A stretch of DNA of 64,000 nt from Atopobiaceae bacterium (GCA_017533825.1 JAFWIE010000008.1:1-64000), one strand, 5' to 3'; positions 1 through 8,516 are shown, counted from the first letter of the stretch. A program made the numbers and translations. The notes: generated from the letters alone by a model not told the origin.

Positions 1-342
1 CAGCAGCTCTCGGTCGAGCCCCGAACTCTCCCTACCAAACACCAACCAGTCTCCATCGCGATAGCTTGCCTCGGTGTAAGTGCCTGTACCTGCCTTGGTG
101 AGGAGATGAACGTGCGAGAAGTCGCCATGCAAGCTCTCGCGCACGAATTCGTCCCAATTCGCGTACGTGGTCACGTCGAGGCTCTGCCAGTAGGCGAGGC
201 CGGCACGCTGTACCGCACGATCGCCCAACTCGAAGCCCAAGGGGCCAACCAGATGCAGCTTGGAGCCCGTGAGCACGCAGGTGCGGCCGATGTTGCCCGT
301 GTTTGCGGGAATCTCGGGTTCTACCAAAACGATGTTGAGCAT
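1..342 (-). CDS. trmL: tRNA (cytidine(34)-2'-O)-methyltransferase, C-terminal part cut by window edge
   Basis: Reads from ATG at 342 to the window edge (114 codons) with AGGAG about 7 nt upstream. The N-terminus MLNIVLVEPEIPANTGNIGR is the classic opening of the small SPOUT methyltransferase TrmL, with the PANTGNIGR segment forming part of the knotted fold. Later VGPLGFEL and FGRESSGL match conserved blocks of the family. The enzyme 2'-O-methylates the wobble base of tRNA-Leu isoacceptors using S-adenosylmethionine. The 3' end, with the last SAM-knot motif, lies outside the window. It is divergent from the HAD gene, with about 60 bp between the start codons. Confidence 0.93.
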   Translation of the reverse strand, partial: MLNIVLVEPEIPANTGNIGRTCVLTGSKLHLVGPLGFELGDRAVQRAGLAYWQSLDVTTYANWDEFVRESLHGDFSHVHLLTKAGTGTYTEASYRDGDWLVFGRESSGLDRELL

Positions 343-402
343 GGGGTTCTCCTTGGGGTGTGCGAGAATGGAACCTGCAGATTACAGAAGGGGAGCAGAT
401 AC

Positions 403-1248
403 ATGATAAAACTAGCGCTTTCGGATGTGGACGGCACGCTCGTTCCCTTTGGGCACCAACACGTCTCCTTGCGTACGCTCGAGGCGATACGTACCTTGAA
501 GGACGCGGGGATTCACTTCGGCTTGGCGACGGGGCGCGATGAACCAGATTTGATTCGGCAGTTTTGTGGTCACTCATGGCCATTCGATACGGGGATTCTT
601 TCCAATGGCAAGAAGATCATGGTCGACGGTGAGATTGCCTGCCTGACGTTGATTGACAACGATGCAGTTGCCCGGGTAGCGAGCCTTGCCCTCGAGTATC
701 CCGAATCGTTCGTCTCGGTGTATCCTCTGGATGCCGTGCCTTCGGATCGCGTATACTGCATTGGCGCTACCAAGGAGCAGATTGCCCCTTGGTTGATGAG
801 CGTTGGCGCTGATGCCGTTCTTACTGAGCGCATGCCCGACGTACAGATTCTCGGCGCCACCATCGCGTGCAACCATAGCCAGCAGATGATGGAGGAGCTC
901 ATCTCGCGCGCGGAACGAGAGTGCCCGGAACTCGATTTCGCGCAGCCTTTCCCGCAATGGTGCGACATACTTCCCAAGGGGCTCAACAAGGGCTCCGCGC
1001 TTCCCATCCTCCTGAAGGCTCTGGGCATCACGACTGATGAGATGGTCTTCTTCGGCGACGCCGAGAATGACCTCGCCTTGCTTGGTGCAGTCGAAAACTC
1101 GGTGGCGGTGGCCAACGCTGCGCCCGCTGCCGCCGCTGCCGCGCGCTGGCATATCGGTGCGTGCGAGGATGACGCAGTCGCCTTGGCGCTCGAACAAATC
1201 GCGCAGAGCACGCGTGACGGTGTGACGCCGACGTTCATGCGCTCATGA
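403..1248 (+). CDS. Cof-type HAD-superfamily hydrolase (subfamily IIB)
   Basis: 281 residues from ATG 403, preceded by a purine-rich GAAGGGGAG site; longer in-frame extensions upstream overlap trmL and are unlikely. Motif I is DVDGT (D8 and D10, nucleophile and acid/base), a lysine in NKGSA near residue 196 fits motif III, and motif IV is FFGDAENDLALL near residues 216-227. The large cap between motifs I and III places it in the Cof/IIB group, which dephosphorylates sugar phosphates, FMN or similar small substrates in the cytoplasm. The exact substrate cannot be told from sequence. Its stop codon overlaps the next start (ATGA), so the two genes are probably translationally coupled. Confidence 0.9.
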   Translation: MIKLALSDVDGTLVPFGHQHVSLRTLEAIRTLKDAGIHFGLATGRDEPDLIRQFCGHSWPFDTGILSNGKKIMVDGEIACLTLIDNDAVARVASLALEYPESFVSVYPLDAVPSDRVYCIGATKEQIAPWLMSVGADAVLTERMPDVQILGATIACNHSQQMMEELISRAERECPELDFAQPFPQWCDILPKGLNKGSALPILLKALGITTDEMVFFGDAENDLALLGAVENSVAVANAAPAAAAAARWHIGACEDDAVALALEQIAQSTRDGVTPTFMRS

Positions 1249-1658
1249 GCTTGAGTCGCGTCTGCCTTCGTGCGGTACATGCGGTATGGGGCCTGCCCCA
1301 GAACGTCATCGGCGCAGCTGCGGCGCTGGTGACCTTCCGAAGGCTACACTATGCGTTTCGAACGGCGTTTGTGACCGAATGGTCGCTCGGTAGTGGACTC
1401 TCGCTGGGGCTCTTCGTCTTTGTGCCCTCAAACTGCCCACAGCGGCTTCTCATGCACGAATACGGGCATTGCGTCCAGTCCTTGATGCTCGGACCACTGT
1501 ACCTGCCGCTCATCGTGCTGCCCTCTCTGCTCTGGGCGGGACTGCCGGCGTTTGAGCGCATGCGTCGTGCGCGAGGCATCTCCTACTTCGACATGCCCAT
1601 CGAGCATTGGGCAGACGTGCTGGGGGAGCGCCATGCGGGTGGGAAGTGGCGTACGTAG
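1245..1658 (+). CDS. Small membrane-associated HEYGH protein, function unknown
   Basis: 137 residues, start ATG 1245 overlapping the stop of the HAD gene by 4 nt, so co-expression is likely. The centre holds HEYGH (H71 to H75), a zinc-metallopeptidase-like HExxH motif, followed by a hydrophobic stretch around residues 82-97 and preceded by another around residues 46-60. At 137 residues it lacks the room of a usual metallopeptidase domain, and no clear third zinc ligand is visible. It could be a membrane-bound minimal peptidase or a non-catalytic relative. I do not recognise a named family. Confidence 0.7.
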   Translation: MSLSRVCLRAVHAVWGLPQNVIGAAAALVTFRRLHYAFRTAFVTEWSLGSGLSLGLFVFVPSNCPQRLLMHEYGHCVQSLMLGPLYLPLIVLPSLLWAGLPAFERMRRARGISYFDMPIEHWADVLGERHAGGKWRT

Positions 1659-1688
1659 CCCAAAGATGGTCATGAACCTCATATTGCT

Positions 1689-2093
1689 TCAGACGTACAG
1701 AACGCAGCCCTCGAGGTAATTGGGAAGCAGCGAGTCGTGAGTCAAAAGCGCCAGTCCATCGACCTTTGCCTGGCAGAGCATGATGCGGTCGAACGGATCA
1801 TGGTGTGGTGGATGATTATCGTCGTAACGCAAAGTCGGAAGCGCACGGACATGGCGTCCGGATATCGGTAGGCTCTGGTATCCTGCTTGTTGGCAGAGGA
1901 TGGATACCTGCTCGGCATCGCAAGGCATCCTGTGGGGGTGCGCTGCATGCTTGAGTTCTATTTCCCAGAGCGCGGCAGCACTCACGACTATATGGTTGGA
2001 CAGGTTGCTGATGAGGTTGCGCGCACGCTCGGGGAGCCGCTCGTTGTCTTCGAGTGCCCAAAGAAGAATGTGGGTGTCGAGAAGGAGCCTCAT
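1689..2093 (-). CDS. vapC: PIN-domain toxin, VapC type
   Basis: 134 residues. The PIN fold acids are visible: D6 in LLLDTHILLWAL, the glutamate in ALWEIELK, and aspartates in DPFDRIML and THDSLL. Proteins of this family are Mg-dependent ribonucleases that cut tRNA or rRNA and are held inactive by a cognate antitoxin. The start ATG overlaps the stop of the upstream antitoxin gene by 4 nt, the usual toxin-antitoxin layout. Length is typical for the family. The cleavage target is unknown. Confidence 0.88.
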   Translation of the reverse strand: MRLLLDTHILLWALEDNERLPERARNLISNLSNHIVVSAAALWEIELKHAAHPHRMPCDAEQVSILCQQAGYQSLPISGRHVRALPTLRYDDNHPPHHDPFDRIMLCQAKVDGLALLTHDSLLPNYLEGCVLYV

Positions 2094-2338
2094 CGTCCGG
2101 CTCCAAAGAGTGCGGCTACTTCTTCGTCGCCCTCGTTGATGTTCCAGTCATCTGCGGTCAATTTGAGTTCTCGCGCCACTCCAATGCGTCGCGGCATGTC
2201 GCTGGGCTTGATTAGTGTGAGAAGTGCGACCGGCTTGCCATTCCGCGCGATGGCAAACATGTCTTCTGTGCCGTTCTCCAATTGCTTGATGAGAGAAGAG
2301 AGGCTGCTCTTTGCCTCCAGCATGTTGACCTGCGTCAC
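2090..2338 (-). CDS. Phd/YefM-family antitoxin
   Basis: 82 residues beginning MTQVNMLEAKSSLSSLIKQL, which is the Phd/YefM N-terminal DNA-binding fold with the usual LxEAKxxLSxLI pattern, followed by the strand IARNGKPVALL. The acidic C-terminus (DDWNINEGDEEV) is where such antitoxins wrap the toxin. It lies directly before the PIN toxin with a 4-nt overlap. A palindromic operator sits just upstream, so autorepression by the toxin-antitoxin complex is expected. Confidence 0.88.
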   Translation of the reverse strand: MTQVNMLEAKSSLSSLIKQLENGTEDMFAIARNGKPVALLTLIKPSDMPRRIGVARELKLTADDWNINEGDEEVAALFGAGR

Positions 2339-2346
2339 GTTTGTTC

Positions 2347-2378
2347 CTTAGCTAAGTTAGTCTAGTTCACTTAGCTAA
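2347..2378. promoter_or_regulatory. Operator of the toxin-antitoxin operon
   Basis: The 10-bp palindrome CTTAGCTAAG at 2347-2356 is repeated as CTTAGCTAA at 2370-2378, 23 bp apart (about two helical turns), 9 bp upstream of the antitoxin start. Paired palindromes in this position are the standard binding site of Phd-type antitoxins. Binding is inferred, not shown. Confidence 0.6.
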
Positions 2379-2478
2379 TCATATCACTCGTGGCGCTTTC
2401 ATACAAGAAAAGCCAGGCCAGATGCTCGTCTGGCCTGGCTCGATGATGCGTCGTGCGGCTGACGCTTTGAAGGCTTTC

Positions 2479-4008
2479 CTAGCAGATGTCGACGAAGTTG
2501 AAGCGTCCCATCTCGTAGGCGTAGGTCTCCTTGGCCGCAAAGGTGGAGGTGACGCTCAGGTTGGTGATCTCCTGTGGCCACCAGCGGGTGCTCATGGTGT
2601 GCTCGCCGCCATTGAGGTAGATCTCGACGGTGGAGGTGTCCACGACCATGCGCAGGCTCTCGAGCTTGCCGGCGGACAGCTCGGAAAGAGGCAGGCGACG
2701 CACGGTGCGATATCCACCAGCGATGCCATGGAATGCCAGCTCGAGCATGTCGCCAATAACGACGAGCTCAAGGTCTGCGTTGAGCATGAGGCGTCCTTCG
2801 CCCTCGATGCCCTCCAGGAAGACGTCGGCTGTGCCATTTGCGAACTTCGCGCCCGTGGCACCACAGATGCAGAAGGCGTCGTAGTTGCTGGTGCCGAGCT
2901 TACCGCACGAGTCGACAGCGCCTTCCGCCGTGAAGTCCACACGTGCACCGTGCAGCGCATCATACTCGGGTAGCGGCCACTGGCAGATCTTGCCTGCGTC
3001 GTTGAGGGAGATCTCGCGCAGCCACGTGAGGGTGTGCAGCCACTCGTAGGTGGGAACTTGGTATTGGAGCTCGATGTCGGGCAGGCCCATCCAGCCGACG
3101 AGGATCTGACGGTCCTTCTCGTCCGTGAAGACCTGTGGAGCATAGAAGTCGAAGCCATAGTCCAGCTCGACGAAGGTGTTCTCGTCGATGCAGCCGTATG
3201 GCGCCTTGGCATCCATGAGCTCGGAGTCGCCGGAGAGGAGGTCGATAACGGTGCCTTCTACGGGGAAGTAGCCGCTGTTGAAGTTGTTCTGGAACTTAGT
3301 GACCTGGCTGGGAACGCCCTGCGGACACACGAAGAAGAACTCCTTGCCGCCTAGTGTCACGATGTTGGGGCACTCCCACATGTAGCCAAAGGGCTCACCC
3401 GAGATGGTGGTGCAGGAGCCAGCAAGCTTCCAGTCGTTGACGCCGTCGGGGCTCTGGTAGAGCAGCATCGCAGGGTGGTCGTCCATGGTGCGTGCGCCGA
3501 GAAGCATGTTCCAAGTGTCGTTCTGCCACCAGACCTTGGGGTCGCGGACGTGGCAGCTGCAGTAGTCAGGATATCCGTCGTTGCCAAGAACGAGCTTGCG
3601 GTCGGAGAAGGTGCGTCCATCCTTGGAGATGACGAGGGTCTCGTTGGCCTGGCGGCCATCGTAGTCATAGTTGTGCTCGCCGGGCTCGAGGACGTTGCCG
3701 GTGTAGTAGCACCACATTTCGCCATCGCGCACGACGGCAGAGCCGGAGTAGGAGCCATTGGCGTCAAGCTCCATCTCGGGGATGATGGCGCCGCGGTGGA
3801 ACTCCCAAGTCACAAGGTCCTTGGTCGTCCAGTGGCCCCAACCATGGCCGGCCCACGGCCAGCGTGGCGCATACTGATGGAAGATGTGGTACTCACCATT
3901 GAACTGGCATAGGCCATTGGGATCGCTCAACCAACCGGTTGGCGTCTGCAGGTGGAAGCCCAGGCGCCAGTTGTGTTGCCGGTAGTCGAGGTTGACGTGC
4001 ATCTGCAT
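2479..4008 (-). CDS. scrB: Sucrose-6-phosphate hydrolase (GH32)
   Basis: 509 residues; ATG 4008 has AGGAG 7 nt upstream. All three catalytic GH32 blocks are present: WLSDPNG with nucleophile D29, RDP at 155-157 (transition-state aspartate) and WECPNI with acid/base E212. A C-terminal beta-sandwich follows. It cleaves sucrose 6-phosphate, delivered by the PTS permease ScrA, into glucose 6-phosphate and fructose. It lies downstream of the fructokinase gene scrK on the same strand with a 27-nt gap. Because a sucrose PTS gene is in the same cluster, phosphosucrase is more likely than a free invertase. Confidence 0.9.
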   Translation of the reverse strand: MQMHVNLDYRQHNWRLGFHLQTPTGWLSDPNGLCQFNGEYHIFHQYAPRWPWAGHGWGHWTTKDLVTWEFHRGAIIPEMELDANGSYSGSAVVRDGEMWCYYTGNVLEPGEHNYDYDGRQANETLVISKDGRTFSDRKLVLGNDGYPDYCSCHVRDPKVWWQNDTWNMLLGARTMDDHPAMLLYQSPDGVNDWKLAGSCTTISGEPFGYMWECPNIVTLGGKEFFFVCPQGVPSQVTKFQNNFNSGYFPVEGTVIDLLSGDSELMDAKAPYGCIDENTFVELDYGFDFYAPQVFTDEKDRQILVGWMGLPDIELQYQVPTYEWLHTLTWLREISLNDAGKICQWPLPEYDALHGARVDFTAEGAVDSCGKLGTSNYDAFCICGATGAKFANGTADVFLEGIEGEGRLMLNADLELVVIGDMLELAFHGIAGGYRTVRRLPLSELSAGKLESLRMVVDTSTVEIYLNGGEHTMSTRWWPQEITNLSVTSTFAAKETYAYEMGRFNFVDIC

Positions 4009-4026
4009 GAGATTACTCCTTGTCTG

Positions 4027-4042
4027 CGAGAACGATTACTCG
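4027..4042. promoter_or_regulatory. Weak ScrR-operator-like site
   Basis: CGAGAACGATTACTCG overlaps the scrK stop codon and lies 19 nt before scrB. It resembles the sites before scrK (TGAGAACAATTCC) and scrA (TGAGAACGATTTC). Being between two co-transcribed genes it may be coincidental, or it may mark an internal regulated promoter. Confidence 0.3.
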
Positions 4043-5001
4043 TCCTGCGCGGCGGCGAGGACCTCCTCCACGTCGGTGCGCTCAGGCATCGCGGGGATGG
4101 CGCCGCGGTTGCGGACGCACAGACTGGCCACTGCGTTGCCGAAGCGCACGAACGTGGCGGCACGGGCGATGCTCACATCGGTGGGGGCGAGGCCGCTCTC
4201 CACGAAGGCGCAAAGGAAGCCGCCCCAGAAGGAGTCGCCGGCGCCGGTGGTGTCCACTGCCTCCACACGGAAGCTGGGTACCATACGCGATCCATCCTTG
4301 GTCGCAACGAATGCGCCGTCGGCGTCGAGGGTGACGACGACAATGCTGGCACCTTGCTCGAGCAGGATGGCCGCAGCTTCCGCAGGATCGGTCTTGTCCG
4401 TCATGAGGGGGCACTCTTCGGCGCTGATCTTGATGAGGTCCATGTACTTAACAATCGAGCGCATCTGCTCGGAAGCTGCCTCGGCGCTGGTCCAGAGGCT
4501 GTCGCGGTAGTTGGGATCGTAGCTCATCACGCAACCGGCCTGCTTGGCCGCATCGAGGGCTGCGATTGTCGCGGAGCGAGCGGGCTCGTCGGTGAGGGAG
4601 AGCGAACCCACGTGGAAGACCTTGCTGTCCCTGATGACGTCGGCAGGAAGCTCCTCAGCACGTAGCTGGGTGTCGGCGCCGGGCTTGCGAGCGAAGGAGA
4701 AGGAGCGGTCGCCTTGGTCATCAAGGGCGACGAAGGCGAGCGTGGTGAAGAAGTCAGGATCGCTGATGAGACCGGTGCAGTCGATGCCGTTGTCAACGAG
4801 CGTCTTGCGCAGGAAATCGCCGTGCATGTCTTGGCCGACCTTGCCGATGAAGGCGACCTCATGCCCGAGCTTCTTGAGGGCGACGAGCACGTTTGCAGGA
4901 GCGCCTCCCGGATTGCGCTCAAAGAGCTTCTGGCCAGCGTTAGAGACGCCGTGGTCGGTAAAGTCGATGAGTACCTCGCCAAGTGCAGTAACAGAGAACA
5001 T
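4036..5001 (-). CDS. scrK: Fructokinase, PfkB family
   Basis: 321 residues from ATG 5001, which has AAGGAG 8 nt upstream; an in-frame start 31 codons earlier lacks a site and is rejected. PfkB signature 1 appears as NPGGAPANVLVAL (about 30-42) and signature 2 as DTTGAGDSFWGGF, which holds the catalytic aspartate and anion hole. It phosphorylates the fructose freed by ScrB to fructose 6-phosphate. It sits between scrA and scrB on the same strand, but a terminator-like hairpin after scrA and an operator-like site in its leader suggest its own promoter. Confidence 0.9.
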   Translation of the reverse strand: MFSVTALGEVLIDFTDHGVSNAGQKLFERNPGGAPANVLVALKKLGHEVAFIGKVGQDMHGDFLRKTLVDNGIDCTGLISDPDFFTTLAFVALDDQGDRSFSFARKPGADTQLRAEELPADVIRDSKVFHVGSLSLTDEPARSATIAALDAAKQAGCVMSYDPNYRDSLWTSAEAASEQMRSIVKYMDLIKISAEECPLMTDKTDPAEAAAILLEQGASIVVVTLDADGAFVATKDGSRMVPSFRVEAVDTTGAGDSFWGGFLCAFVESGLAPTDVSIARAATFVRFGNAVASLCVRNRGAIPAMPERTDVEEVLAAAQDE

Positions 5002-5020
5002 GCTGCGTGCTCCTTTCGGA

Positions 5021-5039
5021 TTGTGAGAACAATTCCACA
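5021..5039. promoter_or_regulatory. Candidate ScrR operator upstream of scrK
   Basis: TTGTGAGAACAATTCCACA contains the inverted repeat TTGT/ACAA and matches the site in the scrA leader (reverse strand TGAGAACGATTTCA). It lies 20 nt before scrK. A weak promoter TGCACC-17-TATGCT can be read on the minus strand just upstream. Confidence 0.45.
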
Positions 5040-5150
5040 TACGTAGGAAGAAGCATACGCCATGCGAGCGGCTCGGTGCATGAGGCATTCGCAAGTGGTG
5101 GTAGGCCGTCCGAAAACGGCCTGCGCTGGGCTATTTTCGATGCCCGCAAA

Positions 5151-5187
5151 AAAGGAACCGTCCCCTATTAATGAGGACGGTTCCTTT
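5151..5187 (-). terminator. Intrinsic terminator after scrA
   Basis: Perfect 13-bp stem (AAAGGAACCGTCC at 5151-5163 with its complement at 5175-5187), 11-nt loop. Read on the minus strand the stem is followed by a T run (plus-strand A run at 5148-5153). The stem resembles dispersed GGAACCGTCC palindromes seen in many genomes, so it may also be a repeat element recruited as a terminator. Confidence 0.75.
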
Positions 5188-5214
5188 GGGAAGGCTACGT
5201 GATGTTGCCAAATA

Positions 5215-7215
5215 CTACTTAGTGAGGGTCACGACCTTCTGGCCGGCCTTGCAGGGACCGTAGTTCTGTGCGACGGACTTGTAGTCGTCAGTGTTGGTGA
5301 CGATGACCATCGTGGTGGCAGGCTTGCCTGCTGCCTTGATGGCGTCGAGGTCGGCCTCGATGAGGAGCTGGCCAGCCTTGACCTGATCGTTAGCGGCAAC
5401 CTTGACGCTGAAGGGCTCGCCGTTGAGCTCGACGGTGTCGATGCCGGCGTGAATCAGGATCTCGGTGCCGTCGTCGGCGAGGAGGCCCACAGCGTGGCCG
5501 GTGCCGGCAACCATGGTGATGGTGCCCGTGACGGGAGCGTAGATGCCGCCCTCGGTAGGCTCGATGGCAACGCCGTTGCCCATGGCGAGCGAAGCGAAGA
5601 CAGGATCGGGAACGGTGGTCATGTCGATGCACTCACCGGTCATGGGAGCGACAACGGTGCCAGCAGCGTAGTCAGCGGCAACCTCAGCGGGGGTCGCGGG
5701 AGCGGCGGCCTTGGCAGCCTCGCGTGCAGCGGCGGCCTTGGTCTTCTCGTCGTCGGCGTAGAGAACCATGGTGACGGCGAAGGAGACGGCGAAGGCAACG
5801 GCGATGACGATGGTGTAGCGGACGGGGTCAGCGGTGATGAGGTAGCCAAAGAGGCCGGTGATGCCGTAAGCGATGGAGTAGAGGCCGGAGAATGCGGCGA
5901 TGGCGCCACCAGCAGCAGCACCGCAGATGGCTGCGATGAACGGCTTGAGGGCGGGGAGGTTCACGCCGTAGATGGCGGGCTCAGTGATGCCGAGGAGCGA
6001 GGAGATGCCGGACGGAAGAGCGAGGCCCTTCTTCTTTGCGGAGGAAGTCTTCACGAAGACTGCGAAGCAGGCGGCGCCCTGTGCAACGTTAGCGGCAGAG
6101 ATGATGGGGTTGAAGTTGTCGGCACCCTGAGCGACAAGGCCAGCCTCGAGTGCGTTGAACATGTGGTGCACGCCAAGAACGACCGTGATCGGGTAGATAG
6201 CACCAGCAAGTGCGCCGCCCAGACCGAACGGGATGCCCAGCAGGATCTTGAAGAATTCCATGACGCCTTCCTCGACCCAGGAGAAGATCGGGCCGATGAC
6301 GATCATGGTGGCAAGGCCGGTCACCAGAACGGTGCACAGCGGGGTGACGAAGAGGTCGAACATGTCGGGAACGACCTCGTGGAGCTTCTTCTCGATCATG
6401 CACATAAGGAAGACGGCAACCACGACGGGAATGACGTGGCCCTGATAGCCCTGCAGCGGCACGGCGCCAAACAGAGGCAGGCCAGGGATAAGGGCGACGG
6501 TGGGCAGGTAATTGCCAGCCTGGATTGCGCCCGCGGTGGCCTCAGCGGCGCTAGCGAGACCGAGCGTCTGGGCAGCAGCTTCGCTGCCGACCTCGAGGGT
6601 GCCGAGCGAGCCGGGGATGCTCCATGCATTCATGAGTCCGGTGTGGTTCATGATCATGCCGATAACGCCACCGAGGAACTCGTTGCCGCCAAAGACGCGA
6701 GCAGCCGAGAAGCCGATGAGGATCTGCAGGAACACGAAGGAGGCGTTAGAGAACGTGTGAATCAGAACGTACCAAGGGTTGAGGTCGAGAGCGCCACCCA
6801 GGGCGTTGTTGATGCCCTCGGTGAGACCCATCATAAGACCAGAGGCCACGATGGCGGGGATGATGGGGACGAAGACGTCGCCCAGTGCCTTGGTGGCGCG
6901 CTGGATGGGGTTGCCCTTGGCAGCAGCCGCTGCCTTGGCGTCGTCGGTGGAGCCTACGGAGATGTTGCCCTGCTTGCAGAACTCGTCAAAGACCTTGTTG
7001 ACTGTGCCGGTGCCGTAGATAACCTGGAGCTGGCCAGCTGCCTGGAAGTTGCCCTTGGCGAGTGTGCAGTCCTCGACGGCGTCCATGTTGACCTTCGAGT
7101 CGTCAGCGATGACGAGACGGAGGCGTGTGGCGCAGTGTGCAGCAGAGACGACGTTGTCGGCTCCACCGATCGCTGCTAGGATTTCACGTGCGGCTTGTTC
7201 GTGTTCAGCTGCCAT
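5215..7215 (-). CDS. scrA: PTS sucrose-type permease EIIBCA
   Basis: 666 residues in the order EIIB-EIIC-EIIA. EIIB (about 1-85) has the phosphocysteine motif HCATRLR. EIIC (about 105-460) is a run of hydrophobic segments forming the glucose/sucrose-superfamily transporter. After an Ala-rich linker the EIIA domain (about 510-666) carries the active histidine in ILIHAGIDTVELNG. It imports sucrose and phosphorylates it at C6. With scrB, scrK and scrR in the cluster, sucrose is the likely substrate, although beta-glucoside or trehalose permeases share this layout. The leader carries two pseudo-palindromes that fit control by ScrR. Confidence 0.9.
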   Translation of the reverse strand: MAAEHEQAAREILAAIGGADNVVSAAHCATRLRLVIADDSKVNMDAVEDCTLAKGNFQAAGQLQVIYGTGTVNKVFDEFCKQGNISVGSTDDAKAAAAAKGNPIQRATKALGDVFVPIIPAIVASGLMMGLTEGINNALGGALDLNPWYVLIHTFSNASFVFLQILIGFSAARVFGGNEFLGGVIGMIMNHTGLMNAWSIPGSLGTLEVGSEAAAQTLGLASAAEATAGAIQAGNYLPTVALIPGLPLFGAVPLQGYQGHVIPVVVAVFLMCMIEKKLHEVVPDMFDLFVTPLCTVLVTGLATMIVIGPIFSWVEEGVMEFFKILLGIPFGLGGALAGAIYPITVVLGVHHMFNALEAGLVAQGADNFNPIISAANVAQGAACFAVFVKTSSAKKKGLALPSGISSLLGITEPAIYGVNLPALKPFIAAICGAAAGGAIAAFSGLYSIAYGITGLFGYLITADPVRYTIVIAVAFAVSFAVTMVLYADDEKTKAAAAREAAKAAAPATPAEVAADYAAGTVVAPMTGECIDMTTVPDPVFASLAMGNGVAIEPTEGGIYAPVTGTITMVAGTGHAVGLLADDGTEILIHAGIDTVELNGEPFSVKVAANDQVKAGQLLIEADLDAIKAAGKPATTMVIVTNTDDYKSVAQNYGPCKAGQKVVTLTK

Positions 7216-7304
7216 AAAAACCCTCCCTTTCCTTTCCTTACCTTGCGCTTGCGCTTACCGGATACATGAGACGCATCGAAACGCAGCCATTGGCCAGTCG
7301 GCTG

Positions 7305-7354
7305 TGAAATCGTTCTCATGCGCGTCATATGGTACTACCATGACAGCGTTTTCA
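7305..7354. promoter_or_regulatory. Paired operators in the scrA leader
   Basis: Two related sites face each other: TGAAATCGTTCTCATG at 7305-7320 and TGACAGCGTTTTCA at 7341-7354. Both fit TGA-N8-TCA pseudo-palindromes with a central CG, as bound by LacI-family dimers. A separate 6-bp inverted repeat, ATGGTA-C-TACCAT, lies between them at 7329-7341. They are about 90-150 nt upstream of scrA and downstream of the scrR stop. Confidence 0.5.
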
Positions 7355-7474
7355 ATGCGAGAATTGGAAATTCGGTGGACGGCATGCGATTATTCGATGG
7401 CCGCTGGGAGTTTGGGCTTGCGGGGAATTCCCATTGAGTGGCAAAAAGAGGGAAAAATGACCGGATGTTGCTTC

Positions 7475-8458
7475 CTAGCGCATTGAGTTGCGGCCGTAGA
7501 TCTGGTATCCCATCTTGATTTGTGAGATGGGGGTGTCCTTATCATCCATCTGAGCGAGTAGCATCTGTGCCGCCTCGATGCCGCTGGTCTTGTAGGCAAG
7601 ATGGACCGTCGTGAGAGAGGGATGCGAAATCTGGCTCAGCAGGCTGTCTCCCAAACCGGTAATCTGCACGTCTTCCGGTACGCGTATGCCATACTCGCGC
7701 ATGCACATCAGAGCGCCGAAGGCGATGTCGTCGGTCGCGCAAACGATGGTGTCTACGTCGGGGACGTTCCTGAGGAGATGCTCGGCGCCGAAGAAGCCGG
7801 AATCCGCATCGAAGTCGACGACGAGCTGAGCCTCCGGGGGAACCACAAAGCCCGCCTCGGTGCAAGCGTCGAGGAAACCGCAGTGGCGTAGCTTGCCCGC
7901 CGCGAGGTCTTCCTCCAGGACCCCGAGATATGCCGGGCGTTGCGCCTTTGCGAGCACGAGCGTCGTCAGTTCGCGTATGGCATCGTAGTCGTTGTGATAT
8001 ACGCACGAATAGCCGTCGATTTGCTGGCCGAGCACGACGAGGGGAACGTCCATAGCCCTGAAGGCATCCTCGTGTTCAGGCGTGAAGACGGTGGCGATGA
8101 GGATGATGCCATCGACGTGATGTCTGCCGCAGAACATGTTGAGATACTCGACTTCGAGGGACTCGTCGTTCTTGGTGTTTGCCAGCACCACATGGTAATT
8201 GTTCTGTGCGAGTTCGTCGGTGATTCCTGCGACCATGCGGCTGACTGATTGCGAGTTGATCTTTGGTATGATGACGCCCACGAGACGCGTCTTTCCCGTG
8301 CGAAGCTGCTGGGCATTTTGGGAGGGGACATAACCGGTCTCCTGGATGATGCGTCTGATGAGGTTCCGCTTCTCCTGGGAGACATATCCGTTGTTGAGGT
8401 AGCGCGATACCGTCGCACGCGATACTCCTGCACGGCGAGCGATATCGTTGATGTCCAT
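7475..8458 (-). CDS. scrR: LacI-family transcriptional regulator of the sucrose genes
   Basis: 327 residues. The N-terminus MDINDIARRAGVSRATVSRY is a canonical LacI helix-turn-helix, followed by a hinge with YVPSQNAQQL and a periplasmic-binding-protein-like effector domain (LVGVIIPKINS at its start). ATG 8458 has AGGAG 7 nt upstream. The gene lies directly upstream of scrA on the same strand, so it most likely represses scrA, scrK and scrB and is relieved by sucrose 6-phosphate or fructose. The effector is inferred from family precedent. Confidence 0.88.
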   Translation of the reverse strand: MDINDIARRAGVSRATVSRYLNNGYVSQEKRNLIRRIIQETGYVPSQNAQQLRTGKTRLVGVIIPKINSQSVSRMVAGITDELAQNNYHVVLANTKNDESLEVEYLNMFCGRHHVDGIILIATVFTPEHEDAFRAMDVPLVVLGQQIDGYSCVYHNDYDAIRELTTLVLAKAQRPAYLGVLEEDLAAGKLRHCGFLDACTEAGFVVPPEAQLVVDFDADSGFFGAEHLLRNVPDVDTIVCATDDIAFGALMCMREYGIRVPEDVQITGLGDSLLSQISHPSLTTVHLAYKTSGIEAAQMLLAQMDDKDTPISQIKMGYQIYGRNSMR

Positions 8459-8516
8459 TTTGCTCCTGTCCCTGGAATAATTATGACCGCTGTTTGCACA
8501 AAACGATACTACGTTG

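Noticed and set aside
5104..5122. GGCCGT-ccgaaa-ACGGCC hairpin upstream of scrK as a second terminator
   Set aside because: Six-bp stem with no T tract, and it lies close behind the much stronger terminator at 5151-5187; it may just be leader structure.
5449..7179. A 576-codon open frame opposite scrA
   Set aside because: It lies antisense to a clear EIIBCA protein, is extremely rich in Gly/Asp/Glu/Val, has no ribosome site and matches no family; it is a by-product of high GC and codon bias.
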